Assembly: GCA_903924805.1 (NCBI GenBank) | Contig: CAIYCZ010000292.1 | Location: 1 to 15,044 of the forward strand | Source of the DNA: an uncultured delta proteobacterium | GTDB taxonomy: Bacteria; Desulfobacterota; WTBG01; CAIYCZ01 | Direction of reading: 5' to 3' | DNA length: 15,044 nucleotides | Shown here: positions 1-7,183 of the stretch, piece by piece | Layout of the letters: each line of letters begins with the position of its first letter | How positions within the stretch are numbered: position 1 is the first letter of the stretch | The notes under the pieces: generated by a model | Databases searched by the model: none | Told to the model about the DNA's origin: nothing | The model's input: only the letters and a program-made list of their open reading frames with translations | Translations under genes and position numbers: made by a program

Positions 1-456
1 CAGAAGAAAATGAGCCGTGCAACCAAGGAAGGTAAAGTTGTATCCTACATCCATCCCGGCGATAAAATCGGCGTACTTATTGAAATAAACTGTGAAACGG
101 ATTTTGTTGCCAAGAGCCCTGAATTTGTAACCTTCACCAAAGACCTTGCGATGCACATTGCAGCAGCAAGCCCCCGGTACCTGAAGAGAGAAGATGTCCC
201 CCCGCAAGTCCTCGAACAGGAGCGCCAAATTCTGAAAACCCAGGCGCAAAATCTGAACAAGCCGGAAAAAGTCATTGAGAAAATTATTGAAGGCAGGCTG
301 GAGAAATTTTATTCAGAAGTCTGCTTTCTGGAGCAGCCGTTTGTAAGGGATGATAAGATGACAATACAGGATGTGATAAAAGGTGTCATCGCAAAGTTCG
401 GGGAAAACGTGAGCATCAACCGTTTTTGTCGATTCCAGCTTGGCGAAAGCAATTAA
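1..456 (+). CDS. tsf: Translation elongation factor Ts (EF-Ts), 3' part of gene
   Basis: EF-Ts is the cytoplasmic guanine-nucleotide exchange factor that recycles EF-Tu. The reading frame is open from base 1 (QKK before the first Met), so the gene starts upstream and the N-terminal part with the UBA-like domain is missing. The visible 151 residues carry the conserved core GVLIEINCETDFVAKSPEF and the family's C-terminal pattern: LEQPFV, then DDKMTIQDVI, then GENVSINRFCRFQLGE just before the stop. There is no room for the long second dimerisation domain of the E. coli protein, so this is the short EF-Ts form of about 200 residues found in many bacteria. It precedes pyrH and frr, the classic rpsB-tsf-pyrH-frr order. 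Identity is secure; only the 5' end is unknown. Confidence 0.95.
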   Translation, partial: QKKMSRATKEGKVVSYIHPGDKIGVLIEINCETDFVAKSPEFVTFTKDLAMHIAAASPRYLKREDVPPQVLEQERQILKTQAQNLNKPEKVIEKIIEGRLEKFYSEVCFLEQPFVRDDKMTIQDVIKGVIAKFGENVSINRFCRFQLGESN

Positions 457-467
457 CGGGAATGCCC

Positions 468-1208
468 ATGGCAAAAAAAAGTGCAGCTACGGTCCGGCAG
501 CAGGCATACAAACGGATTCTCTTAAAACTCAGCGGCGAGGTCTTAAGCGGGGATAAGGAATACGGCATCAGCCATGCTATGATGAGCAGCATCGCCAAAG
601 AGATCCGCTCTCTGTATGACCTTGGCACCGAAATAGGGATTGTTATTGGCGGCGGCAATATCTTTCGCGGCGTTTCCGATAATACATTCGGCATGGACCG
701 GGTCTCCGCAGACTACATGGGAATGCTCGCAACGGTTATGAACAGCCTGGCTCTGCAGGATTATCTGGAGAAGCAGGGGGTCCCGACCAGGGTGTTGTCT
801 GCAATTGAAATGCGCCAGGTTGCGGAACCGTTTATCCGCAGAAGGGCCACCCGGCATCTGGAAAAAGGGCGCGTGGTTATTTTTGCTGCCGGAACCGGCA
901 ACCCGTATTTTTCCTCGGACACGGCAGCAGCGCTTCGCGCGTTTGAAATCAATGCAGAGGTTATTTTAAAGGCAACCAAAGTCGACGGGGTGTATGACAG
1001 AGATCCCATGATTTATGGCGATGCAAAAAAATTTGACCTGATTACCTACAAGGATGTGATCACGAAGAATATCAAAGTTATGGATCTCACCGCCATTGCG
1101 TTGTGTATGGACAATAATCTGCCCATCATAGTTTTTAACCTCACCATATCCGGCAATATCTGCAAGGCAGTGCTGGGGAAAAAGATAGGAACACATATAC
1201 GAGGCTGA
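468..1208 (+). CDS. pyrH: Uridylate kinase (UMP kinase)
   Basis: PyrH phosphorylates UMP to UDP with ATP in pyrimidine nucleotide synthesis; it is a hexameric cytoplasmic enzyme of the amino-acid kinase family. Motifs seen: YKRILLKLSGEVLSG near the N-terminus (phosphate-binding Lys), IGIVIGGGNIFRG, DYMGMLATVMNSLALQ, and the ATP/Mg region with AAGTGNPYFSSDTAAALRA followed by KATKVDGVYDRDP. From ATG 468 the protein is 246 residues, close to the usual 240. I chose ATG 468 because GGGA lies 6 nt upstream; ATG 462 is nearly as good. ATG 426 would overlap tsf by 31 nt and add a sequence unlike the family. The gene starts 11 nt after the tsf stop and is probably cotranscribed with it. Confidence 0.96.
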   Translation: MAKKSAATVRQQAYKRILLKLSGEVLSGDKEYGISHAMMSSIAKEIRSLYDLGTEIGIVIGGGNIFRGVSDNTFGMDRVSADYMGMLATVMNSLALQDYLEKQGVPTRVLSAIEMRQVAEPFIRRRATRHLEKGRVVIFAAGTGNPYFSSDTAAALRAFEINAEVILKATKVDGVYDRDPMIYGDAKKFDLITYKDVITKNIKVMDLTAIALCMDNNLPIIVFNLTISGNICKAVLGKKIGTHIRG

Positions 1209-1211
1209 ACC

Positions 1212-1769
1212 ATGGATACTGCTTTTCTGGATAAGCTCAAGGCAGAAATGGAAAAGAGCATGGATGCTCTCAAGAAAGAATTCAGCAGGGTACGGACCGG
1301 CAGGGCATCAATCTCGTTGCTTGACGGTATCAGGGTAGAATATTACGGTACGCTCACCCCACTCAATCAGCTGGCAACGCTTTCGGTTCCCGAGCCACGC
1401 CAGATCAGCATCCAGCCGTGGGATGTTACGGTAATTAGGGAGATTGAAAAGGCGATCCAGAAGTCTGATCTTGGCCTGACCCCTGTTGTTGATAGTAAAA
1501 TCATCCGTGTTTCGATTCCGCCCTTAACAGAGGAGCGGCGAAAAGAACTGGTGAAAGTTGTTAAAAAAATGGCCGAGGCATGCAAAGTATCCATGCGGAA
1601 TCATAGACGGGATATTAACGAAGAGCTCAAGGAACTGAAAAAAGATAAGAAAATGTCAGAGGACGATTTTTTTAAGGGACAGAAAGAGGTCCAGGATTTG
1701 ACCGATGACTATATAAAGAAGTGCGATGAAGTAACGCAGGCAAAGGAAAAGGAGATTCTGGAATTTTGA
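1212..1769 (+). CDS. frr: Ribosome recycling factor
   Basis: RRF works with EF-G to split post-termination ribosomes. The 185-residue length equals that of the E. coli protein. Hallmarks seen are the SRVRTGRAS motif near the N-terminus, VEYYGTLTPLNQLA, PEPRQISIQPWD, VSIPPLTEERRKELVK and the C-terminal helix RNHRRDINEELKELKKD. The ATG lies 3 nt after the pyrH stop, with GAGG at 1201-1204 as a ribosome-binding site inside the end of pyrH, so the two are surely one transcription unit. Nothing is missing or odd. No terminator-like hairpin is visible between frr and the ferredoxin gene that follows. Confidence 0.97.
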   Translation: MDTAFLDKLKAEMEKSMDALKKEFSRVRTGRASISLLDGIRVEYYGTLTPLNQLATLSVPEPRQISIQPWDVTVIREIEKAIQKSDLGLTPVVDSKIIRVSIPPLTEERRKELVKVVKKMAEACKVSMRNHRRDINEELKELKKDKKMSEDDFFKGQKEVQDLTDDYIKKCDEVTQAKEKEILEF

Positions 1770-1792
1770 GGTGTTACCTGTTATACTATAAT
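1766..1792 (+). promoter_or_regulatory. Candidate sigma-70-like promoter for the ferredoxin gene
   Basis: A perfect TATAAT lies at 1787-1792, overlapping a second -10-like TATACT at 1782-1787. The best -35 is TTGAGG at 1766-1771, which overlaps the frr stop region and gives only a 15-nt spacer. Initiation from TATAAT would begin near 1799, at the edge of the ribosome-binding site; initiation from TATACT would keep the whole site. The -10 sequences are seen directly; promoter function is inferred. Confidence 0.35.
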
Positions 1793-1796
1793 TATT

Positions 1797-1807
1797 AAGG
1801 AGGTGAT
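1797..1807 (+). promoter_or_regulatory. Unusually strong Shine-Dalgarno sequence for the ferredoxin gene
   Basis: AAGGAGGTGAT is complementary to the conserved 3' end of bacterial 16S rRNA over essentially its full anti-SD region. It sits 6 nt before ATG 1814 and fixes that start. It is by far the best ribosome-binding site in the window, where most genes have short or weak ones, and suggests the small ferredoxin is translated at a high rate. Confidence 0.8.
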
Positions 1808-1813
1808 AGGTGA

Positions 1814-1987
1814 ATGGCTTTTAAAATTACAGATGACTGTGTTTCCTGTGGGACCTGTGCAGAAGAATGTCCATCAGAGGCAATTGAAGAGGGATCCGAC
1901 AAGTATGTTATAAGTCAGGATAAATGTACGGAATGCGGAACCTGTAAAGATGTATGTCCGACAGAAGCAATTGTTGAAGAGAAGTAA
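1814..1987 (+). CDS. Small 2x[4Fe-4S] bacterial-type ferredoxin
   Basis: This 57-residue protein has two cluster motifs. C9-x2-C12-x2-C15-x3-C19-Pro begins at DDCVSCGTCAEECP, and C38-x2-C41-x2-C44-x3-C48-Pro is in DKCTECGTCKDVCP. This is the pattern of clostridial-type 2[4Fe-4S] ferredoxins, where three Cys of one motif and the last Cys of the other share each cluster. The rest is acidic and lacks Lys-rich patches or extensions, as expected of a soluble low-potential electron carrier in the cytoplasm. The two halves are internal repeats of each other, ending SEAIEEG and TEAIVEE. The start is fixed by the AAGGAGGTGAT site. It lies alone between frr and uppS, with a candidate promoter before it and a hairpin after it, so the neighbours give no partner enzyme. 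The family is certain; the redox partner is unknown. Confidence 0.93.
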   Translation: MAFKITDDCVSCGTCAEECPSEAIEEGSDKYVISQDKCTECGTCKDVCPTEAIVEEK

Positions 1988-1994
1988 ACAGTGC

Positions 1995-2021
1995 CGGGGC
2001 AACAGAAACACTGTTGCCCCG
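1995..2021 (+). terminator. Strong hairpin after the ferredoxin gene, probable terminator
   Basis: CGGGGCAACAG at 1995-2005 pairs perfectly with CTGTTGCCCCG at 2011-2021 around the loop AAACA at 2006-2010, giving an 11-bp GC-rich stem only 7 nt after the ferredoxin stop. The downstream sequence (CATAGTATTTCC) lacks a solid U-tract. It may be a weak intrinsic terminator or a 3'-end stabilising hairpin. The stem is seen directly; the function is inferred. Confidence 0.6.
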
Positions 2022-2337
2022 CATAGTATTTCCAGGGTTATCCTTGTTCATCTTATCTCTATAAATCTTTTCGCAAAACGAGTTCACGCCTGTTCACATA
2101 ACCCACGAGCGCAAAACCTATTCTCCCCTTCATGTACGTTTTAGCAGAGCAGTATACATCAGCCGAATCATATTTGCTTGAGTGAATTTATTTTTTATGA
2201 TATTTTTTTAAAATTATAACTTTTTTATGAGTGATTCATAACCTGCCAGTCTTTTGCAGGCCCTATTAAACAAAGTTCACAGCACATCCCCCCATACACC
2301 CATCAGGGAGTCCCGGGATTTTGATTGACAGTTGCAT
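2022..2337. other. Gene-free stretch between ferredoxin and uppS
   Basis: With the hairpin before it, this makes about 350 nt without a convincing gene. Codon use and homology-like patterns are absent in all frames. It contains a very AT-rich core (about 2165-2235) with long T runs, a candidate promoter (2174-2201), an inverted repeat TTATGA-N5-TCATAA (2225-2241), and a small hairpin CCTGC-N9-GCAGG (2242-2260). GTTCAC occurs twice 9 nt apart (near 2083 and 2092) and again near 2275. No tRNA or known riboswitch was recognised. Confidence 0.5.
2174..2201 (+). promoter_or_regulatory. Candidate promoter of the uppS-tsaB operon
   Basis: TTGCTT (2174-2179) and TATGAT (2196-2201) are separated by 16 nt in an AT-rich stretch. 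Starting near 2208 it would give a leader of about 130 nt containing the TTATGA-N5-TCATAA inverted repeat and the CCTGC/GCAGG hairpin before uppS. The AT-rich context makes chance matches likely, so this is only the best candidate. Confidence 0.35.
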
Positions 2338-3081
2338 ATGGATTTGTCGGAACAGTTAATTAAAGAAAAGCTTCCAAAGCATATTGCCATCATTATGGAT
2401 GGCAACGGCAGGTGGGCCAGAAAGCGTTCACTGGAAAGAATCAGGGGCCATCAGCAGGGCATGGAGACCGTGAAGGAAGTGGTTCGAACCTGCCGGGAAC
2501 TGGGTATCCAGGTGCTAACGCTCTATGCCTTCTCAATTGAGAACTGGAGCCGGCCACAGAGAGAGATACATGCCCTCATGATGCTTCTCAAGCGGTTTAT
2601 TCGCTCTGAAATTAAAGCGCTGCAGAAAAATGATATCCAGATCAGAAGCATAGGTCACCTGGAAAGCCTGCCGGCGGATGTTCAGAACATCGTGCAGGAG
2701 GCTGTGGAAAAGACAAAAAATAACCGGAGCATGGTGCTCAACGTTGCATTAAGCTACAGCGGCCGTGATGAAATTCTCCAGGCCATTATAAAGATAGTTG
2801 ACAAGGTTGCACACCATGACTTTTCCCTGTCCGGACTTAACGAACAGACGTTTTCGCAGTTTCTCTATACCGCCGGGCTCCCGGACCCTGATCTCTTAAT
2901 CAGGACCAGCGGGGAGCTGCGCGTGAGCAATTTTTTACTGTGGCAGATGGCATATACGGAACTGTATGTAACAGATATATTCTGGCCCGATTTCAGAAAA
3001 GAAGACCTCTATAAAGCCCTTCTTGATTATCAGAAGCGGGAGAGGAGATTCGGGCTCACCGGAGAGCAGATAACAAAATAG
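2338..3081 (+). CDS. uppS: Undecaprenyl (polyprenyl) diphosphate synthase, cis-prenyltransferase
   Basis: UppS condenses isopentenyl diphosphate units in cis onto farnesyl diphosphate, making the lipid carrier precursor for peptidoglycan and other envelope polymers. From ATG 2338 it has 247 residues, matching the family (about 250). Signature regions are HIAIIMDGNGRWA (catalytic Asp21, the equivalent of Asp26 in E. coli), RGHQQGMETVKEV, LTLYAFSIENWSRP and the C-terminal PDPDLLIRTSGE...SNFLLWQMAYTELY with the diphosphate-binding Arg. Start choice is weak: no clear ribosome-binding site precedes ATG 2338, and an in-frame TTG at 2332 adds only two residues. It is the first gene of a tight operon; cdsA starts 6 nt after its stop. 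Confidence 0.95.
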   Translation: MDLSEQLIKEKLPKHIAIIMDGNGRWARKRSLERIRGHQQGMETVKEVVRTCRELGIQVLTLYAFSIENWSRPQREIHALMMLLKRFIRSEIKALQKNDIQIRSIGHLESLPADVQNIVQEAVEKTKNNRSMVLNVALSYSGRDEILQAIIKIVDKVAHHDFSLSGLNEQTFSQFLYTAGLPDPDLLIRTSGELRVSNFLLWQMAYTELYVTDIFWPDFRKEDLYKALLDYQKRERRFGLTGEQITK

Positions 3082-3087
3082 ATTCCT

Positions 3088-3942
3088 ATGGCACAGCACA
3101 AGGCGACGATGGTTCTGCAGCGGGTAGTTACGGGAGCGATTTTGATTCCCGTCCTCACTGCTTCAATACGGTGGGGCGGTGAACTGCTTTTTCTCATCAT
3201 GGTGCTTCTCCTTGCCGGTGTAGGCCTTACTGAATATTTCAGGGCAGCGCTGCCTGATGAACATATCGGTGAAAGGGTCCTGGGAACAGGACTGGGGCTT
3301 TTTATTCTGATATGTATTTTCCTGGAATCACGGGTACTGCAGGGAAACGGCAGCAGCTGGTATTTTTTGTCTATTGCCGGCTGCGCGACCAGTTTTTTTG
3401 TGTTATTTTTTTATACTATCTTCACCGCGCAGGAAATGGCAGCAGCCGTGAACCGCATGGCGCTCAAGATATTCGGGATGTTATATGTCTGCCTGTTTTT
3501 TTCCTACATGATTCTGCTCAGGTCTAAACCCCAGGGCCCGTCTCTGATACTGTTTCTTCTTTTCGTAACCTGGGCAGGAGATTCCGGCTCATATATTGTC
3601 GGCTCATGGAAAGGGAAGCGCCCCCTCTGTCCGCGGATCAGCCCGAAGAAGACCGTCGAAGGTGCGGCAGGGGGCTTTATCTGGGGAATCAGTGTTGCAG
3701 CCGTGAGCGTGTTTTTTCTTTTCAAAGGCACACCTCCCGGCTACGGCCTTATGATTGGCGCAGGCGTCAATATCATGAATCAGCTGGGAGACCTGAGTGA
3801 ATCAATAATTAAGCGGGCATTCGGCATAAAAGACTCCGGCGTCATATTTCCCGGGCATGGCGGTGCTCTGGACAGGATTGACAGCCTGCTGTTTGCTGCC
3901 CCGTTTCTTTTTTATTGTGCTCCGGCACTGATAACAGCATGA
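3088..3942 (+). CDS. cdsA: Phosphatidate cytidylyltransferase (CDP-diglyceride synthase)
   Basis: CdsA makes CDP-diacylglycerol from phosphatidic acid and CTP, the branch point for all phospholipids; it is an integral inner-membrane enzyme. The 284-residue protein is strongly hydrophobic with several membrane segments, and near its C-terminus carries the family signature at residues 239-265: SIIKRAFGIKDSG, then PGHGGALDRID. The ATG is 6 nt after uppS. An alternative start at 3109 (MVLQRVVTGAIL) matches the usual beginning of the family more closely, and neither has a strong ribosome-binding site. Its stop overlaps the dxr start as ATGA, pointing to translational coupling. CDP-diacylglycerol is also the substrate of the PssA encoded at 9820-10656. 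Confidence 0.95.
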   Translation: MAQHKATMVLQRVVTGAILIPVLTASIRWGGELLFLIMVLLLAGVGLTEYFRAALPDEHIGERVLGTGLGLFILICIFLESRVLQGNGSSWYFLSIAGCATSFFVLFFYTIFTAQEMAAAVNRMALKIFGMLYVCLFFSYMILLRSKPQGPSLILFLLFVTWAGDSGSYIVGSWKGKRPLCPRISPKKTVEGAAGGFIWGISVAAVSVFFLFKGTPPGYGLMIGAGVNIMNQLGDLSESIIKRAFGIKDSGVIFPGHGGALDRIDSLLFAAPFLFYCAPALITA

Positions 3943-5096
3943 AACATATAGCACTTATCGGATCAACGGGGTCTATCGGGACTGCGACGCTTACGGTATG
4001 CGAGGAGCATCCTGAAAGGTTCCGGGTTGTGGGGCTTGCAGCAGGAAAGAACGTGCGGTTAATTGCTGAGCAGGTGCGGAAGTTCAAGCCCCGGCTCGTG
4101 TGCCTTGCAAGTGAGAAAGCAGCCGCAGCGCTTGCCTCATGCATTGATACGAGGAAGACCCGGGTTATGTGGGGCAGTGAAGGGCTCACCGCGGTTGCAA
4201 CAATGCCGGCGGCCGAGACCCTGGTTTCAGCCATTTCCGGAGCAGCCGGGCTGCTGCCGACATTTTCTGCGATCAGGGCAGGCAAAGATGTGGCACTTGC
4301 CAATAAGGAAGCACTGGTCATGGCAGGAGAACTTCTTGTCCGGGAGGCTTCCCGCAGCGGGAAGCAAATCATCCCGGTGGACAGCGAGCACAGCGCAGTT
4401 GCCCAGATACTGAACGGACGGGGCCTCAAAGATGTCCGCAGAATTATTTTAACAGCCTCAGGCGGGCCGTTTCTTGGTTTTTCAAAGAAGGATCTCGCAC
4501 GGGTGACGCCGCGGCAGGCGCTCAGGCATCCACGCTGGAAGATGGGCAGCAAGGTAACTATTGACTCAGCGACCCTCATGAATAAGGGACTGGAGGTCAT
4601 TGAGGCACACTGGCTGTTTGGCATAGCACCTGAACATATACAGGTGGTAATTCATCCGCAGAGCATCATTCATTCAATGGTGGAATATATTGACGGGACG
4701 GTGCTTGCCCACCTCTCCCAGCCTGACATGAAAGGCCCTATTGCCTATGCGCTTTCCGGTCCCGAGCGGCTGTCAAACACCGTTAAACCGCTTCCCGTTG
4801 CCGCGATGGGAAACCTGACATTCAGGGAGCCGGATGTAAAACGCTTTCCTGCTCTGGGACTGGCATACCGTGCCCTTGCAGAGGGAAATCTCATGCCGGC
4901 AGTAATGAATGCAGCGAATGAAATTGCCGTTCAGAAATTTCTTGAAAAGAGAATCAGCTTTCCTGCTATAACAAAGACTATAGAAAAAGTTATGGGTGCG
5001 TTCCATTTCTCAGCTGCCATGTCACTGGAAAGTGTCCTGTGGGCTGACCGGTGGGCGCGCATGGAAGCTGAAAAAGCCATAGAAAAACTTCATTAA
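3939..5096 (+). CDS. dxr: 1-deoxy-D-xylulose 5-phosphate reductoisomerase
   Basis: Dxr converts DXP to 2-C-methyl-erythritol 4-phosphate with NADPH and a divalent metal, the committed step of the MEP isoprenoid route that supplies units to UppS. At 385 residues it is near the usual 390-400. Seen: the NADPH site GSTGSIG at the N-terminus, ALANKEALVMAGELL, PVDSEHSA with metal ligands Asp148 and Glu150, TASGGPF, the catalytic loop HPRWKMGSKVTIDSATLMNK, NKGLEVIEAHWLF with Glu219 as the third metal ligand (Glu231 in E. coli), and HPQSIIHSMVEY. I chose ATG 3939 because MKHIALIGSTG is a typical start and it overlaps the cdsA stop by 4 nt. ATG 3915 would add eight residues before the Rossmann strand. 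Confidence 0.97.
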   Translation: MKHIALIGSTGSIGTATLTVCEEHPERFRVVGLAAGKNVRLIAEQVRKFKPRLVCLASEKAAAALASCIDTRKTRVMWGSEGLTAVATMPAAETLVSAISGAAGLLPTFSAIRAGKDVALANKEALVMAGELLVREASRSGKQIIPVDSEHSAVAQILNGRGLKDVRRIILTASGGPFLGFSKKDLARVTPRQALRHPRWKMGSKVTIDSATLMNKGLEVIEAHWLFGIAPEHIQVVIHPQSIIHSMVEYIDGTVLAHLSQPDMKGPIAYALSGPERLSNTVKPLPVAAMGNLTFREPDVKRFPALGLAYRALAEGNLMPAVMNAANEIAVQKFLEKRISFPAITKTIEKVMGAFHFSAAMSLESVLWADRWARMEAEKAIEKLH

Positions 5097-5110
5097 TAAT
5101 AGGGGTACCA

Positions 5111-6214
5111 ATGGACAGCGTAATGAGAGTACTGGAGTTTCTCCGCTACTATGTAATCCCAACATCCATACTGCTGGGCATACTTATCTTTGTGCATGAG
5201 TTCGGGCATTTTATTGTGGCAAAGCTTGCGGGAGTCAGGGTGCTGAAATTCTCCCTCGGTTTCGGCCCCAGGATAATCGGCAAAAAGGTGGGTGAAACAG
5301 AATATCTTATCTCCGCACTGCCGCTCGGCGGCTATGTCAAGCCGCTGGGCGAAAGCCCTGACGAGCCGGTAGCCGAGGAGGACAAGCCGTTCTCGCTGTC
5401 ACATCAAAGTGTCATGAAACGGTTTGCAATTATTGCGGCCGGGTCCTTTTTTAATATCATGTTTGCCTGCCTGCTGTTTACCGTCATTTTCATGCTTGGT
5501 ACGCCGATGCTTATTCCTAAAGTAGGGAAGGTGATGGATGGCTCTCCGGCAAAAACTGCGGGAATCAGGGAAGGGGATATAATTCTCTCTATTGATGGCA
5601 AGCCGATTGATCTGTGGGATGAACTCTCTCAGGCTATAGAAACAAGCAGCGGGAATACGCTGACCTTTGTCATAAAGAGAGATGGAGTGCTGCAAACCGT
5701 GACGCTGGTGCCACAGATATTTCCCGCCAAAGATATCTTCGGTCAGGAGAAAAAGAGCTATAAAATCGGCATTGTGGCTGCAACGGGAAAAGAGTCAATC
5801 AGAGAAAAACGCTACAACCCGGCTCGGGCATTCCTGAAGGGGACCTATCAGACCTGGAATATAGCAAAGCTCACCCTGCTGAGTATCGTGAAGATTATCC
5901 AGAGGACGCTTCCCGCAGAAACGCTGGGCGGGCCGATTCGCATTGCTGAAATTGCCGGCGAATTTGCCGAGGCAGGCATTATCAGCTTTTTTTCGCTCAT
6001 GGCGGTCATAAGTGTTAACCTCGGCGTGCTCAACCTGCTGCCCATACCCATACTTGACGGCGGCCATCTCTTTTTTCTTTTTCTGGAAGCAGTGAAGGGG
6101 CGCCCCATAAGCATCAAGAAAATGGAGGTTGCACAGCAGGTCGGCCTTGCCATATTGATTATGCTTATGGTGTTTGTCTTCTATAATGACATTGCCCGGC
6201 TCATTCATGGATAG
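5111..6214 (+). CDS. rseP: Site-2 intramembrane zinc metalloprotease, RseP/RIP type
   Basis: Proteases of this family cut membrane-anchored regulators, typically anti-sigma factors, inside the bilayer during envelope stress, and also clear signal-peptide remnants. The zinc motif HEFGH is at residues 29-33 in the first membrane helix. It is followed by GVRVLKFSLGFGP and the GGYVK loop. A single PDZ domain lies at about residues 136-202 (VGKVMDGSPAKTAGIREGD). The second active-site motif NLLPIPILDGGH at 308-319 supplies the Asp ligand in a late helix. At 367 residues it is shorter than E. coli RseP (450), which has two PDZ domains, but fits the one-PDZ family form. It starts 14 nt after dxr, and its end overlaps tsaB. 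The natural substrate cannot be told; no anti-sigma factor gene is nearby. Confidence 0.94.
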   Translation: MDSVMRVLEFLRYYVIPTSILLGILIFVHEFGHFIVAKLAGVRVLKFSLGFGPRIIGKKVGETEYLISALPLGGYVKPLGESPDEPVAEEDKPFSLSHQSVMKRFAIIAAGSFFNIMFACLLFTVIFMLGTPMLIPKVGKVMDGSPAKTAGIREGDIILSIDGKPIDLWDELSQAIETSSGNTLTFVIKRDGVLQTVTLVPQIFPAKDIFGQEKKSYKIGIVAATGKESIREKRYNPARAFLKGTYQTWNIAKLTLLSIVKIIQRTLPAETLGGPIRIAEIAGEFAEAGIISFFSLMAVISVNLGVLNLLPIPILDGGHLFFLFLEAVKGRPISIKKMEVAQQVGLAILIMLMVFVFYNDIARLIHG

Positions 6215-6977
6215 CACTGCATCAGGGAACCGCATAACCGTACTGGCTATTGATACAACGTCCCCGGTGGGAAGCGTTGCGCTGACCAAAGGCGACTGCC
6301 TTCTCGGCGAATACCTGCTCGCGGTCTCAGCAGCCCATTCCGAAAAAATTCTCTCCATGATTGACCATCTGCTGAAAGACAGCGGGACTTCACTGGATGC
6401 AGTTGATATAGTGGCTGTCTCGTCAGGGCCCGGTTCATTTACCGGCCTTCGGGTTGGCATAAGCACGGCGCAGGGACTTGCGCTGTCGCTGGGGAAGGAT
6501 GTCGTGAGTGTTCCCACGCTTGAAGCTATTGCGTTTCAGGCACGGGGAGGCAGGGAGCACATCTGTCCCATGATAGATTCCCGGCGGGGGGAAGTATATG
6601 CCGCATTGTTCAGGTGTTCACCAGCAGGCGACCTGGAAAAGCTCAGAGAGGAGACGGTGATTACCCCTGAAAAATGGCTTGAAGGAATACGGGAGCCAAC
6701 CGTGTTTTCAGGAAGCGGGGCATGTCTCTATTATGAAAAGATTAAAGCGCTGCGGGGAGATACTGCTGCAATTCTTCCCCCGGAGTCCGGCATACCCAGG
6801 GCTGCGACGGTTGCCCGGCTGGCATTAAGAAACTACCTCCGCGACAGAAAAAATGAGTTGTATTCAATTTCTCCGGTTTACATCAGGCCGCCCGAGGCAG
6901 AACTGCATGCAGATAAACGAAAAAGCAGTTTTAATCCCGCTGTTTCAGGGAAACCGGAAAGGGAACAGGGACCGTGA
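6207..6977 (+). CDS. tsaB: tRNA threonylcarbamoyladenosine biosynthesis protein TsaB
   Basis: TsaB is the non-catalytic ASKHA-fold partner of TsaD in the complex that transfers threonylcarbamoyl to A37 of ANN-decoding tRNAs. Seen: VLAIDTTSPVGSVAL (first phosphate-loop-like strand), AHSEKILSMIDHLL, the signature SSGPGSFTGLRVG (GPGSFTGLRVG at residues 74-84), and PMIDSRRGEVYAALF. ATG 6207 gives 256 residues, somewhat longer than E. coli TsaB (231); the extra length is mostly a polar C-terminal tail after SPVYIRPPEAE. ATG 6174 is possible but would extend far into rseP. With ATG 6207 the overlap with rseP is 8 nt. rimI, a frequent neighbour of tsaB, is not here. The gene closes the envelope/isoprenoid operon. 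Confidence 0.93.
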   Translation: MDSTASGNRITVLAIDTTSPVGSVALTKGDCLLGEYLLAVSAAHSEKILSMIDHLLKDSGTSLDAVDIVAVSSGPGSFTGLRVGISTAQGLALSLGKDVVSVPTLEAIAFQARGGREHICPMIDSRRGEVYAALFRCSPAGDLEKLREETVITPEKWLEGIREPTVFSGSGACLYYEKIKALRGDTAAILPPESGIPRAATVARLALRNYLRDRKNELYSISPVYIRPPEAELHADKRKSSFNPAVSGKPEREQGP

Positions 6978-6985
6978 AACAATGA

Positions 6986-7013
6986 TTGACGGGCAGGATG
7001 TCTTTTTTATATA
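6986..7013 (+). promoter_or_regulatory. Candidate promoter upstream of the DUF465-like gene
   Basis: TTGACG (6986-6991) and TATATA (7008-7013) are separated by 16 nt; TATAGT (7010-7015) is an alternative -10 with an 18-nt spacer. It begins 9 nt after the tsaB stop and would produce a leader of about 160 nt before the gene at 7184. A second consensus -35, TTGACA at 7144-7149, is followed by TATAAA at 7163-7168 with a poor 13-nt spacing. Confidence 0.45.
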
Positions 7014-7044
7014 GTAAAATTAAAGCAGTTAAAAGTTGCAGCAT

Positions 7045-7167
7045 ATGCAAATTAAACGCAGCAGCGAAGTATCCATACGTGCTGTCGTAAAAAAAATCCG
7101 GGGCAGAGACAGGCGAAAAAAATATTTTCTGATGCGGCAACTTTTGACAGGTATTAACCGTTTATAA
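7045..7167 (+). CDS. Possible 40-residue very basic small protein (doubtful)
   Basis: An ATG at 7045 opens a 40-codon frame ending with TAA at 7165-7167, just before the ribosome-binding site of the next gene. The product is rich in Lys and Arg: it starts MQIKRSSEVSIRAVVKKIRG, the middle reads RDRRKKYF and the end QLLTGINRL. Nothing resembles a family I know. No convincing ribosome-binding site precedes the ATG, and the frame covers an A-rich leader where Lys codons arise easily. It could be a leader peptide, a small nucleic-acid-binding protein, or chance. I lean to chance. Confidence 0.2.
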   Translation: MQIKRSSEVSIRAVVKKIRGRDRRKKYFLMRQLLTGINRL

Positions 7168-7183
7168 AGGGAGGTATGCCTCA

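Noticed and set aside
1950..2144. 64-codon plus-strand frame overlapping the ferredoxin end
   Set aside because: It overlaps the certain ferredoxin gene in another frame, runs through its hairpin, and has no SD or recognisable protein pattern.
3842..4624. Long minus-strand frame (260 codons) opposite cdsA/dxr
   Set aside because: It is a mirror of codon bias in dxr; the product is compositionally biased (Ser, Ala, Arg) and resembles no family.
6174..6206. Upstream ATG extension of tsaB
   Set aside because: It would overlap rseP by 41 nt and add eleven residues not expected before the TsaB N-terminal strand; ATG 6207 fits better.
5795..6517. 240-codon minus-strand frame opposite rseP/tsaB
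   Set aside because: The opposite strand carries unmistakable rseP and tsaB motifs; the antisense product shows no domain pattern.
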